The notes beneath the pieces were generated by a model. That model did not search any database and was not told the DNA's origin. It saw only the letters and a program-made list of their open reading frames with translations. Of a stretch of DNA of 47,448 nt, positions 1 through 8,030 are shown in pieces. The stretch is from positions 1 through 47,448 of the forward strand of contig CAZQJQ010000005.1 in the NCBI GenBank assembly GCA_964593045.1, written 5' to 3'. Made by a program: the position numbers and the translations under genes. The stretch is from JAOAHC01 sp964593045. GTDB taxonomy: Bacteria > Bacillota > Clostridia > TANB77 > CAG-465. Each line of letters starts with the position of its first letter. Within the stretch, counting starts at the first letter, position 1.

Positions 1-43
1 TTACTAATGTTATTAAAGAAATACCTTTACTATTTTGTTTCAT
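1..43 (-). CDS. Prepilin-like protein, first 14 codons only
   Basis: An ATG at 43-41 is preceded by a perfect GGAGG (51-55, complement). The reading frame runs off the left edge of the window. The 14 visible residues (MKQNSKGISLITLV) resemble the start of clostridial proteins with a type IV prepilin N-terminal signal: a short basic leader, a glycine before the cleavage point, then the beginning of a hydrophobic helix. No glutamate at mature position 5 can be checked because the sequence ends. The assignment is by resemblance only. The gene lies downstream of the frameshifted HD-domain gene on the same strand, with an AT-rich gap of about 130 bases in which I see nothing else. Confidence 0.45.
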   Translation of the reverse strand, partial: MKQNSKGISLITLV

Positions 44-173
44 TTGTTAACCTCCGCTTTTATAAAATATTTTTCTTTTATTTATTATTTTTACCATATT
101 ATTTTTTTATATTCACTATCTCTTTTATTTTTTACATTTTATTTTTTGCAGAGTCTTCTTACAATTTTTTATT

Positions 174-402
174 TTATTTTCTTTTAACTAAATATTCTTG
201 TAAAATTTCTTTTATTTCTTCTGATTTTTTTATTGTTTCTTCGTTTTTAAAATGAAATCTTTTTAATATGTTATTTATACTATCTTCTTCATATAGTTTT
301 TGAAAAGAATATGTAAAATTTAAATCAAAAACAAATGCTAATATTATAAAGGGTTTATTAATTATTTCATAATGTTTTGGCTTTTTTACTGTTTTTTTTC
401 AT
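174..402 (-). other. Out-of-frame C-terminal part of the HD-domain gene
   Basis: Downstream of a run of eight A (minus strand; T at 392-399) the +1 frame stays open to a TAA at 176-174. It encodes about 75 residues including LAFVFDLNF and a charged helical tail. This is the C-terminal region I would expect for the clostridial HD-hydrolase family, whose members usually have about 230-260 residues. Removing one A from the run joins it in frame to the HD domain and gives a protein of about 254 residues. It is therefore the lost C-terminus of the gene at 367-939 rather than an independent gene. No ribosome binding site precedes an internal start. Confidence 0.7.
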
Positions 403-939
403 ATAAAAATATTTCATTATCTCTTGAGATAATGTTCCATTATTTATTTCTTCCATTTCTTCTTTGCTTTTAAAAAATATTGTTTTAGCTTCGTATATTA
501 TATCTAATTTATCCGCATCTCGAATTATATTTGAAAAAAACAATTCTTTTTTACTTAAACCTTTTTCAATTTCATATTTATTGTGATTTTTTACTGCTTT
601 TAAAACTATATTTTTTTCAATTTCACTATCTACATATTTATCTATAACTAGTTTTTTTGTTAATACTTCTACTCCATAATCTCCATGATCAAAACTTTTT
701 AAATCATTATATGTTTTATACTTGGTATATTGTTCAAACCTTCCTATATCATGGAATAAAGCTATTAATTTGACTAAATTTAGTTCTTCATTTTCTAAAT
801 TTAAATTTTTTGCAATTTCTTCTGCTATATCCACCACTCTATATGTGTGTTTTATTTTTCTTAGTATATTGTCATTTTCTGTATCATATTTATTTGCATA
901 TTTTTCGAAATCTCTTATTGCTTTTTCTATTTCTATCAT
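367..939 (-). CDS. HD-domain phosphohydrolase, frameshifted near the C-terminus
   Basis: This is a metal-dependent phosphohydrolase of the HD superfamily; the substrate is unknown. In the 190 residues read in this frame, H31, the H63-D64 doublet, H85, H119 and D141 are the metal-binding and catalytic set of HD domains. The start is taken at the ATG at 939, which has AAAGGA upstream; an ATG 15 bases further up lacks a good site. The frame ends at a TGA just after an A8 run, and the natural C-terminus continues in the next frame to position 174. The protein as read is thus truncated by about 60-70 residues, although all HD motifs are kept. Possible causes are a real mutation, a slippage-prone phase-variable tract, or a homopolymer sequencing error. 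It follows divIVA on the same strand. Confidence 0.75.
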   Translation of the reverse strand: MIEIEKAIRDFEKYANKYDTENDNILRKIKHTYRVVDIAEEIAKNLNLENEELNLVKLIALFHDIGRFEQYTKYKTYNDLKSFDHGDYGVEVLTKKLVIDKYVDSEIEKNIVLKAVKNHNKYEIEKGLSKKELFFSNIIRDADKLDIIYEAKTIFFKSKEEMEEINNGTLSQEIMKYFYMKKNSKKAKTL

Positions 940-1023
940 TGTTATTCCTTTCATAAAAAAAAAATTAGACCAAATAAATTAGCTAATTCTTTTTTTGTTT
1001 TTTGTTTGTTGTATATTTATTTT

Positions 1024-1470
1024 TTAATCTTCATCTTCATTTAAAATTTTAAGTTGTGCTTCCAACATTGAACCAACTTTAATTTTATATATGTTCATTT
1101 GTTTTTTCTTTTCTTCTAATTCATACTCTTTACGATTTATTTCTTCTTTTAAGGCATCTAATGTTTTTCTTAATTCATATTCTGTTTCTTGCTTTATGCT
1201 CTCTGCTTCTTTTATTGCACTTTCTTTTATAGTATCTGCACTTGTTTGTGCATTTTCAATTGTACTATTTATTCCTTCTTCTAATGATTTATAGTATTCA
1301 ACTGATTCTTGCAATATAGCAACTTTATCTTTCATTTCTGAGCTTTCTTTGTATAATTGTTCATAATCAACTATTATTTGCTCTAAAAAATCTTCTACAT
1401 CATTTATATCATATCCGCCAAATTTTGCTTTTTTAAATATTTTGTTTTCTAAATCTACTGGTGTTAACAT
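1024..1470 (-). CDS. divIVA: DivIVA-family cell-division/polarity protein
   Basis: A 148-residue protein that starts with the DivIVA membrane-binding segment (MLTPVDLENKIFKKAKFGGY), followed by a DVEDFLEQI helix. From about residue 30 to 140 it is a continuous coiled coil. DivIVA proteins sense negative membrane curvature at poles and septa and recruit other proteins there. The start has GGAGG upstream (complement, near 1480). It lies immediately downstream of sepF, as is usual in Firmicutes, but a good terminator separates the two genes. The usual ylmG/ylmH genes between them are absent. Confidence 0.9.
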   Translation of the reverse strand: MLTPVDLENKIFKKAKFGGYDINDVEDFLEQIIVDYEQLYKESSEMKDKVAILQESVEYYKSLEEGINSTIENAQTSADTIKESAIKEAESIKQETEYELRKTLDALKEEINRKEYELEEKKKQMNIYKIKVGSMLEAQLKILNEDED

Positions 1471-1488
1471 ATACTATCCCTCCTATAT

Positions 1489-1514
1489 ATAAAAAGCAGA
1501 CCATAGAAGTCTGC
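1489..1514 (-). terminator. Intrinsic terminator after sepF
   Basis: Read on the minus strand: GCAGAC, a 7-base loop, GTCTGC (1514-1496), then a U tract. It sits between the sepF stop and the divIVA ribosome binding site, so divIVA receives either read-through or its own promoter. Confidence 0.8.
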
Positions 1515-1521
1515 ATAAATT

Positions 1522-2031
1522 TTATTTTAACCAAGAAAATGACAATTTGTTTTTATATTGACCTCTTTCAACATCATTTTGTATTTCTACATTTCTAGGT
1601 GCTATTAAATATATTAAATTTGAAACTTTTTGAAATGTTCCATCTATCATAAATGCAGAACCGCTTAAAAAATCTAAAATTCTTCTTGCATCTTCTTTAT
1701 TTACACTTTCTAAATTTATTATAACTGATTTTTTTGTTTTTAAATATTCGCCTATTTCTTGTACATCTTCATAACATGTAGGTTGTGTTATAACCATCTT
1801 TGAAGAAGAAATTGCTGTACTCATTGATAATACTTTTGAATCATATTTTTTTGAAGAATATTGATTTTCTTGCTCTGGTTCAGAATAACTTCTTTTAGAT
1901 CTAAAGCTAGATCTTGGTTCCTCTTCTACCTGTTCATTTGTATTTTCATATTCCTCTGTTTCATCATATTCATCTTCCTGATTACTTATACCTAACATTC
2001 CCATGAATTTATTTATTATTGCCGCACTCAT
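1522..2031 (-). CDS. sepF: SepF cell-division protein
   Basis: A 169-residue protein with the SepF layout: an N-terminal amphipathic membrane-anchor helix (MSAAIINKFMGMLGI), an acidic, serine-rich linker (about residues 17-75), and a C-terminal DUF552 domain with KSVIINLESVNKEDARRILDFLSG. SepF polymerises, binds the FtsZ C-terminal tail and tethers the Z ring to the membrane. The start at 2031 is chosen because GGGGG lies just upstream and the residues fit the family; an upstream in-frame ATG would add 15 unrelated residues. It has its own sigma-A-type promoter. It lies in a division cluster with ftsEX and divIVA. Confidence 0.92.
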   Translation of the reverse strand: MSAAIINKFMGMLGISNQEDEYDETEEYENTNEQVEEEPRSSFRSKRSYSEPEQENQYSSKKYDSKVLSMSTAISSSKMVITQPTCYEDVQEIGEYLKTKKSVIINLESVNKEDARRILDFLSGSAFMIDGTFQKVSNLIYLIAPRNVEIQNDVERGQYKNKLSFSWLK

Positions 2032-2064
2032 TATATAACCCCCTATAATATACTTTATACCCCT

Positions 2065-2093
2065 ATTATGCAACATATTTAAAAATATGTCAA
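2065..2093 (-). promoter_or_regulatory. Sigma-A-type promoter of sepF
   Basis: Minus-strand TTGACA (2093-2088), a 17-base spacer and CATAAT (2070-2065), about 35 bases upstream of the sepF start. Confidence 0.7.
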
Positions 2094-2146
2094 GTCTTTT
2101 TTTAAAAAAAGTGTCTTATGTACTAATTTTTATATCATTTTACCTT

Positions 2147-3346
2147 CTATTTTAAAAATGTAAAATATTTATTTGGATTTACTGCTTTTCCATTTTCTCT
2201 TATTTCAAAGTGTAAGTGTGCACCTGTTGAATACCCTGTATTTCCTGTTATACCAAGTTTTGTAGTACCTTGATACACTAAATCTCCAACTTTTACATTT
2301 ACTGAAGATAAATGACCATATATAGTAGTAACTTCTACACCATTTTTCTTACCATGTGAAACCATTACGTAATTACCATAACCCGCACTATACTTACCTG
2401 TATCTGGCCCATCCGGATTAGAAGTTATAGTTTTTGCTGTTATAACCTTACCATCAGCCGCAGCATATACAGGTGATGTATATCCAACTCCTCCGATATC
2501 TACTCCTGTATGTAACTGTGTAAAACCAAATGGACTATAATAACCATATGTAGCATTTATTTTTGTACTGGCAACTGGCCATTGTAAATCTCCACCAAAT
2601 ATTTTTGTATATGTTCCTCCACTACTTTGTGCTTTTGATATTTCTTTTTGAAGTTCACTCTCCGCTTTTTCTTGTTGTTCTATAAGTATTTTGTTCGCTG
2701 CAAGCATCGTTGTTTTAGATTCATTTAATTTATTTACTTTTGATTCTTTATTATCTTTTGCGGTTTCCAAAGAAGTTGTTGTTTTTTCCAAATCATATTT
2801 TAATTGTTCTAATTGTATTTTTTCATTATCTATATCTTTTTTTATATAATCAACATATTCTTTTTGACTTTTCATGTTACCTATTAATGTTTTATCATAA
2901 TCTAATATGCTATTTAAAATATTTAATCTTGAAAAAAAATCAGTTATACTTTTTGATGCAAAAAACGTATCAATCATTGATGGTGTACCATTTTCATATA
3001 TTATTCTAAGTCTAGTAAGATAGAGTTGTTGAGCACTATTATATGACTGGGAAGAGTTTTGCAAAGCTTCCTCATATTCTTTTATTTTACTATTTACAGT
3101 ATCTATTTTTTCGTTTATTTCATCAACTTTTTGAGAATAACCAGAAATCTCATCCGAGATATCTTCTATATCAGATAAATATTCTTCAACTTCATCTTCT
3201 ACACTTGATATAGCAGAACTATTTTCTTGTATTTGTTTCTTTATATCACTTACTTTACTTTGTGCATCTGAAATACTATCAGCATAAATTACTTTGAAAA
3301 AACCTATACACATTATTGTAATAATTATTATTCGTATTTTTTTCAT
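2147..3346 (-). CDS. Secreted coiled-coil M23 (LytM) peptidase, copy 1
   Basis: A 399-residue exported murein hydrolase. Residues 1-22 form a signal peptide, about 25-235 are a long coiled coil, and about 255-399 are a LytM/M23 domain with HTGVD (zinc His and Asp) and HLHFEI (catalytic and zinc His). M23 enzymes of this EnvC-like layout cut peptidoglycan cross-bridges or stems and are held inactive until FtsEX engages their coiled coil. Here ftsE-ftsX lie directly upstream on the same strand, which fits that role. The gene starts 12 bases after the stop of a paralogue (3359-4654). Both copies share a near-identical segment (containing NSAQQLYLTRLRIIYENG) in the coiled coil. The start has GAGAGGA upstream. 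Confidence 0.88.
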   Translation of the reverse strand: MKKIRIIIITIMCIGFFKVIYADSISDAQSKVSDIKKQIQENSSAISSVEDEVEEYLSDIEDISDEISGYSQKVDEINEKIDTVNSKIKEYEEALQNSSQSYNSAQQLYLTRLRIIYENGTPSMIDTFFASKSITDFFSRLNILNSILDYDKTLIGNMKSQKEYVDYIKKDIDNEKIQLEQLKYDLEKTTTSLETAKDNKESKVNKLNESKTTMLAANKILIEQQEKAESELQKEISKAQSSGGTYTKIFGGDLQWPVASTKINATYGYYSPFGFTQLHTGVDIGGVGYTSPVYAAADGKVITAKTITSNPDGPDTGKYSAGYGNYVMVSHGKKNGVEVTTIYGHLSSVNVKVGDLVYQGTTKLGITGNTGYSTGAHLHFEIRENGKAVNPNKYFTFLK

Positions 3347-3358
3347 ATATATCCTCTC

Positions 3359-4654
3359 TTAAAAACTATAGCTCCTCTTTAATTGGTTTGAATATTGATA
3401 TTGTGATATTGTGCTAAAAGGATAATCTATCCATTTTCCATTTACAAGATAGGTAAATGGTGCTCCACTTGAAGCATAATAAGTCATTGCATCTATTGAG
3501 TACATAACGTTATTCGTTATTTTATTTATCTCAAAGTGTAAGTGTGGTCCAGTTGAATTTCCGGTATTACCACTTAGTAATATTTTCTGTCCTTTTGTTA
3601 CAGTATCATTTTTTGAAACAAGAATAGATGATGCATGTCCATAAAGTGTAACATATCTGCTACCATCTATTGTACCATGATCTATTACAACATAATAACC
3701 ATATCCACCTGTATTATATCCGGCAACTAATACTTTCCCGTCAGCGGCTGCAACTACAGGCGTTCCCTCAGAAATCCCTGCATCTACTCCAGTATGGTGC
3801 ATACCCATTATTGAATAATATTCCTTATCATCAAATGCTGCTGTAATTTTATAATAACCAGGTACTGGCCATGTAAATGTTCCTGCAAAATTTCCTGCAT
3901 ATAGATTATTTTGATCTTGTATTAATTTTGTAAGCTCATCATCAACTTTCTGTTTTGCTTCTTTTTCTTGCTTTTTTAATAGTTCATTTCTTTCATTTAT
4001 ATCTTCTTTACTACTATTCAATTCTTGGACTTTTGATTCTTTTGCTTTTACCGCTTGATTAAGAGCAGTTGTAGACTCCTCTTTATTATATTTTAACTGA
4101 CTAAGTTGTATTTTTTGTGTATCTATATCTTTTTTTATATAATTTACATACTCTTTTTGACTTTTCATATTACTAACTAATTTTTTATCATAATCTAATA
4201 TACTATTTAATACATTAACTCTTGAAAAAAAGTCAGTTATACTTTTCGAAACAAAAAACGTATCTATCATTGAGGGCATCCCATTTTCATATATAATTCT
4301 AAGTCTTGTAAGATAAAGCTGCTGTGCACTGTTATATGATTGAGAAGAATTTTGTAAAGAAGCTTCTAATTCATTTATTTTATCATTTACTGCATCAAGT
4401 TTTTCTTGAATATTATTAAGTTCTATTGTTGCTTCAGTTACTTGCTGATCTAACAAAACTATATCATAGTTGTACTCTGCAATTTCTTTTTCAATACCTT
4501 CTAATTTAGACATATTTTCTTTTTGTTCTTTTAGTATTTGATTATACTGAGTTCGTGCATCTTGTAAAGCATCTGCTTTTACATTAGAAAAAGAAACTAT
4601 GACTATACATATCAATATTACTAAAATTATTTTTTTTCCTTTGATTATATTCAT
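3359..4654 (-). CDS. Secreted coiled-coil M23 (LytM) peptidase, copy 2
   Basis: A 431-residue paralogue of the neighbouring gene. It has a signal peptide (about residues 1-27), a coiled coil (28-250), a LytM/M23 domain (about 260-400) with HHTGVD and HLHFEI, and about 35 extra C-terminal residues that copy 1 lacks. All M23 zinc and catalytic residues are visible. It is the first gene after ftsX, so the likely order of transcription is ftsE, ftsX, this gene, then copy 1. The conserved coiled-coil block is shared with copy 1, while the hinge and catalytic domains have diverged. This suggests two hydrolases controlled through the same activator but with different cleavage or timing; that is inference. 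Confidence 0.88.
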   Translation of the reverse strand: MNIIKGKKIILVILICIVIVSFSNVKADALQDARTQYNQILKEQKENMSKLEGIEKEIAEYNYDIVLLDQQVTEATIELNNIQEKLDAVNDKINELEASLQNSSQSYNSAQQLYLTRLRIIYENGMPSMIDTFFVSKSITDFFSRVNVLNSILDYDKKLVSNMKSQKEYVNYIKKDIDTQKIQLSQLKYNKEESTTALNQAVKAKESKVQELNSSKEDINERNELLKKQEKEAKQKVDDELTKLIQDQNNLYAGNFAGTFTWPVPGYYKITAAFDDKEYYSIMGMHHTGVDAGISEGTPVVAAADGKVLVAGYNTGGYGYYVVIDHGTIDGSRYVTLYGHASSILVSKNDTVTKGQKILLSGNTGNSTGPHLHFEINKITNNVMYSIDAMTYYASSGAPFTYLVNGKWIDYPFSTISQYQYSNQLKRSYSF

Positions 4655-4721
4655 ATTCTCTCCCTTATACTTTTTCTTTGCTTTGACTTTTGCTTTTTCT
4701 ATTTTTAATTTTATATATTTT

Positions 4722-5612
4722 TTATACTTTTAAATACTTTCTTATTGAAATACGACTTCCTATTATTCCTATAAACAAGCCTAAAAATACATAAACAATT
4801 AATATTTGATACCATAATGTTGAATATGGAATAAATCCAAATACGCCTAATGAAGAACCAATTTTTGGAACCCTAGCATACATTACAACATAGGCAACAG
4901 ATATTAAGATAAATGAAGAAAGTGCAGAAACTAGTCCTATAACTGCTCCTTCTATTACAAATGGTCTTCGTATAAATTTATCTGTTGCTCCAATATATTT
5001 CATTATAAATATTTCCCTTTTGTTTGAGTATACTGCAAGTTTTATTGTATTTGAAATTATAAATATACTTATTATTAGCATAACAGATCCAACTGAAAGT
5101 AGGAAGATATTTGCTATTTTTGAAAGTGCTTTTATTGCTTCAATAGTACCTTCGTTATATTTTACTTTATATATTCCATCTATTTTTTCTACTTGTTGCA
5201 ATACCTCATCACTTTTGTCTATATTAGTAAACTTTATTACAAAAGAAGCAGGAAAAGGTTTTACAGATTCAAGTCCTTCTAGCAGATATTCTTGCCCTGA
5301 AAAAACATTTTTAGCATCTTCAAAAGCAGCATCTTTATCTAAATATGATATCTCTTTTACACCATCTATTAATGATATTTGATCTTTCATATATTCAACA
5401 TCTTCATCTGTTGCTGTATCTTCTATAAAGGCCTGTAACCCTTGCTGTTCTCTAACTATTGTTACATTAGTATTTACATTTTCAAATATTACTAAAAACA
5501 CTCCTATTATTATCATTGTAGCACATATTATTAACATTGTAGAAAATGTTTTAGAACCATGTTTTTTTAAATTATCTATTCCTTCTTTTAGTAAATATGT
5601 ATTAGTTGTCAT
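4722..5612 (-). CDS. ftsX: Cell-division ABC transporter permease FtsX
   Basis: A 296-residue membrane protein with the FtsX topology: one N-terminal TM helix (about residues 22-44), an extracellular domain (45-170), then three TM helices (about 175-195, 225-250, 270-290). FtsEX does not transport a substrate; it uses ATP to switch on peptidoglycan hydrolases outside the membrane. The start at 5612 has AAAAGGAGG upstream and lies one base past the ftsE stop, so translation is coupled. Two coiled-coil M23 peptidases follow on the same strand and are the obvious partners. Confidence 0.93.
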   Translation of the reverse strand: MTTNTYLLKEGIDNLKKHGSKTFSTMLIICATMIIIGVFLVIFENVNTNVTIVREQQGLQAFIEDTATDEDVEYMKDQISLIDGVKEISYLDKDAAFEDAKNVFSGQEYLLEGLESVKPFPASFVIKFTNIDKSDEVLQQVEKIDGIYKVKYNEGTIEAIKALSKIANIFLLSVGSVMLIISIFIISNTIKLAVYSNKREIFIMKYIGATDKFIRRPFVIEGAVIGLVSALSSFILISVAYVVMYARVPKIGSSLGVFGFIPYSTLWYQILIVYVFLGLFIGIIGSRISIRKYLKV

Positions 5613-5613
5613 A

Positions 5614-6288
5614 TTAGTAGCCTCCTTTTTGGTCATCTCTTACTACTTTACCTTTTTCTAAAGCTATGACCCTTTTTCCTAGTTTATCTACTATATCTTT
5701 AGCATGTGTAACTACTAATACTGTAGTTCCTCTTGAGTTTATCTCAAGTAATGTTTTAAACATTTCATCTGCCGTTTTTGGATCTAGGTTTCCTGTAGGC
5801 TCGTCCGCAATTATTATAGGAGGCTTAGTTGCTAATGCTCTTGCGAGAGCTACTCTTTGCTGTTCTCCACCTGATAATTGATTAGGATAATTTTTTTCTT
5901 TTCCTCTAAGTCCTACTAAATCTAACACATATTGTAATTGATTTTTAATTTCTTTTTCTGAACATTCTATTACTCTTAAAGCAAACACTATATTTTCTTC
6001 AACTGTCCTATCATAAAGAAGTCTAAAATCCTGAAACACAAAACCTATTTTTCTCCTTAAAAAAGGTATTTCTTTTTCTTTTATTTTATTTAAATTCATC
6101 CCGTTTATAACAATATTACCTTTAGTTGGAGTTTCTTCCTTTATCATTAGTTTTAAAAAAGTTGTTTTCCCTGAACCAGATGGTCCTACTAAAAAAACAA
6201 ATTCTCCTTTTTCAATTTTTATATTTATATCATCTAACGCTTTTACAGAATGTTCATATTGTTTACTTACACCTACAAAATCTATCAT
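5614..6288 (-). CDS. ftsE: Cell-division ATP-binding protein FtsE
   Basis: A 224-residue ABC ATPase. Walker A is GPSGSGKT (residues 35-42), the Q-loop is FVFQD, the signature is LSGGEQQR (138-145), Walker B is IIIADEPT (158-165), and the H-loop is VVTHA. FtsE is the cytoplasmic engine of FtsX. The length is typical. It has GGAGA as ribosome binding site and its own promoter at 6314-6342. It heads the ftsE-ftsX-M23-M23 unit. Confidence 0.94.
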   Translation of the reverse strand: MIDFVGVSKQYEHSVKALDDINIKIEKGEFVFLVGPSGSGKTTFLKLMIKEETPTKGNIVINGMNLNKIKEKEIPFLRRKIGFVFQDFRLLYDRTVEENIVFALRVIECSEKEIKNQLQYVLDLVGLRGKEKNYPNQLSGGEQQRVALARALATKPPIIIADEPTGNLDPKTADEMFKTLLEINSRGTTVLVVTHAKDIVDKLGKRVIALEKGKVVRDDQKGGY

Positions 6289-6313
6289 AATATCTCCTTT
6301 TCACATATTTTAA

Positions 6314-6342
6314 ATCATATCATATTTTTTAAAAAATGTCTA
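6314..6342 (-). promoter_or_regulatory. Promoter of the ftsE-ftsX-M23 unit
   Basis: Minus strand TAGACA (6342-6337), a 17-base spacer, TATGAT (6319-6314) with an extended TG. One mismatch in each box compared with the sigma-A consensus. It lies about 25 bases upstream of the ftsE start. Confidence 0.55.
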
Positions 6343-6359
6343 CCTATAATTTTTGGCAA

Positions 6360-6959
6360 TTATTTCTGCATATATTTTAACACATTTTTTATAATTTCTT
6401 CAACTGTTCCTTCTTGTAAATTATATTTTACTATAACCTCTTCAATATTTCTCTTTAAAAAGCCAAGTGCCACTAAAGCAGATATTGCTTCCTGTAATTC
6501 TTTATCATTTGATTTAAGTTTGCTTTCTCTTCCTATTTCTTTTATCTCATTCATTTGATCTTTTAATACTTTATCCTTTAATTCTAAAATTATTTTTTGT
6601 GCTAGCTTATTACCAACTCCAGGAATACTTTTAAGAAGGGTTATATTGTCGGTTGCTATTGCAACACACATATCCTCTACTTTTATATTAGAAATTATAC
6701 CTATTGCCATTTTAGGTCCTACTCCGCTTACATTTATTATTTTCTTAAAAAAATTAAGTTCTTCTTTCTTAGTAAAGCCAAAAAGCTTCATGTCATCTTC
6801 TCTTACATGAAGATAAGTATATATTTTCAAATTACTATTGATTTCTAAAGTTGATAAAATACTCTCTGGCATATATATTTCATATCCAATATTATTTACT
6901 TCTAAAATAACTTTATCGGATAATATTTCTTCTATTTTTCCTAAAAAATGTGCATACAC
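6360..6959 (-). CDS. ruvA: Holliday junction helicase subunit RuvA
   Basis: A 199-residue RuvA. It has an N-terminal OB-fold domain with the family LHVREDDMKLFGF segment, a tandem helix-hairpin-helix domain (VSGVGPKMAIGI and IPGVGNKLAQKIILELKDK), a charged linker, and a C-terminal three-helix domain that contacts RuvB. RuvA tetramers bind four-way junctions and load the RuvB motor. The start is the GTG at 6959, with AGGTG about 6 bases upstream; another in-frame GTG three codons earlier overlaps that site. It has its own TTGACA promoter. ruvB and ruvC are not in this window. Confidence 0.92.
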   Translation of the reverse strand: MYAHFLGKIEEILSDKVILEVNNIGYEIYMPESILSTLEINSNLKIYTYLHVREDDMKLFGFTKKEELNFFKKIINVSGVGPKMAIGIISNIKVEDMCVAIATDNITLLKSIPGVGNKLAQKIILELKDKVLKDQMNEIKEIGRESKLKSNDKELQEAISALVALGFLKRNIEEVIVKYNLQEGTVEEIIKNVLKYMQK

Positions 6960-6977
6960 ATATATCACCTCATGCGT

Positions 6978-7006
6978 ATTTTACACCTTATTTTTCATAT
7001 TGTCAA
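6978..7006 (-). promoter_or_regulatory. Promoter of ruvA
   Basis: Minus-strand TTGACA (7006-7001), exactly 17 bases, then TAAAAT (6983-6978). It overlaps the end of the upstream small membrane-protein gene. Confidence 0.7.
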
Positions 7007-7008
7007 TT

Positions 7009-7305
7009 TTATTTTACCACAATTTTATATATCTTGTCTTTTATGTCATTAAAATCTCCTTCTTTTATTTTTTTAAAAACATTTTCCTGTTCTTCTTTAT
7101 TTAATTTTAAATCCTTTAAATATATTACAATTTTTGACTTCTTCTTTAACACATCCTCTGTATTCTCTTTAGAATCTTTTATATACTTTGTATATATAAC
7201 ATTAGGAATATCTAAATATCCTAAAATTTCAGCAAACTTTACAAACAACATCATAATTCCAAAAGTTATAATTAAATAAAAAATAGTTTGAAACAAAACC
7301 ATCAT
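7009..7305 (-). CDS. Small membrane protein, unknown function
   Basis: A 98-residue protein with one hydrophobic helix (about residues 4-25) and a charged, lysine/glutamate-rich cytoplasmic tail with a helical KDLKLNKEEQENVFKKIKEGDF segment. I do not recognise the family. The start at 7305 has AGGTG six bases upstream; a GTG at 7314 is inside that site and is rejected. It is transcribed divergently from the hypothetical gene at 7408 and is followed by ruvA, with the ruvA promoter in its 3' end. Confidence 0.65.
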   Translation of the reverse strand: MMVLFQTIFYLIITFGIMMLFVKFAEILGYLDIPNVIYTKYIKDSKENTEDVLKKKSKIVIYLKDLKLNKEEQENVFKKIKEGDFNDIKDKIYKIVVK

Positions 7306-7355
7306 ATTTATCACCTACTTTTATTATATTTTAGTTATAATTTATTGTTACTCTT

Positions 7356-7384
7356 AACTTTTATTTAAAAATATGATATAATCT
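7356..7384 (+). promoter_or_regulatory. Promoter of the 7408-7983 gene
   Basis: TTAACT (7356-7361), a 17-base spacer, TGATATAAT with a perfect extended -10 (TATAAT 7379-7384). It lies 24 bases upstream of an ATG with GGAGG. Confidence 0.6.
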
Positions 7385-7407
7385 TTGCAATAAATTGGAG
7401 GATAACA

Positions 7408-7983
7408 ATGAAAAATGTATACATATATATTCCAAAAGACAAAAAATCTGAATGTTTAAAATATGGTATAAAGCTATCAGAGTATACTGATAAAATACTT
7501 GTCATTTCAAAAACTTCTAAAAAGGGAATCCATGCATATTTATCCCCTAAAGATTCAGAAAAATATGATAACAAACATTATGTTTGTATAAGAATATTTA
7601 CTGAAGGATTAACGGTATTTGTCTACGATAAAACATTTGAAAACACAAAATATATTAAAGAAAAAATATGTAAATTAGAAGAGTATACTTTAGGAGACTA
7701 TGAAGAACCTCTTTTGATAATATGTTCATCTATTCTACCAGAAAACATATTTTTATATAACAAAGAGATTGATTATCCTTTAATCATAGAAAATTCAAAA
7801 GAATACTATTATTTAAAACAGATAAATAATATAATTGATAATAATATAATATCAAACGAAGAAATATTTAATCTTTTGCTTTCTCATGCTGAAAAAAAGA
7901 AAAAATTAAAATGTATTTTAGATGAATCTAAATTTAAAATTTTAGAAGATCATAAAAAAGTTAAATACTTTAACAAAAAATAG
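7408..7983 (+). CDS. Hypothetical protein on the head-on strand
   Basis: A 191-residue soluble protein with no signal peptide and no recognised motif. The N-terminal 100 residues alternate short hydrophobic strands (NVYIYIPK, ILVISKTS, YVCIRIFTEGLTVFVYD), which suggests a beta-rich domain. The C-terminal part is helical and ends in a strongly basic tail. It has GGAGG and its own promoter, so it looks expressed. It is one of only two genes in the left arm transcribed against replication. It is bounded by a divergent promoter region and a long inverted repeat shared with the convergent HlyD-like gene. Function unknown. Confidence 0.7.
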   Translation: MKNVYIYIPKDKKSECLKYGIKLSEYTDKILVISKTSKKGIHAYLSPKDSEKYDNKHYVCIRIFTEGLTVFVYDKTFENTKYIKEKICKLEEYTLGDYEEPLLIICSSILPENIFLYNKEIDYPLIIENSKEYYYLKQINNIIDNNIISNEEIFNLLLSHAEKKKKLKCILDESKFKILEDHKKVKYFNKK

Positions 7984-8030
7984 AATAAGCAAATAAGAGA
8001 AGAATAAATTTCCTCTCTTATTTGCTTATT
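7984..8030. terminator. Bidirectional hairpin between convergent genes
   Basis: A perfect 17-bp inverted repeat (7984-8000 with 8014-8030) around a 13-base loop. It starts just after the plus-strand stop and contains the minus-strand stop (8018-8020). On the minus strand it is followed by a seven-base U run after three bases, so it works best for the HlyD-like gene. On the plus strand there is no good U tract. Confidence 0.7.

Noticed and set aside
7..255. An 82-residue plus-strand reading frame rich in Phe, Tyr and Leu
   Set aside because: It is the T-rich complement of the minus-strand HD-domain tail and the AT-rich gap; no ribosome binding site and low-complexity composition.
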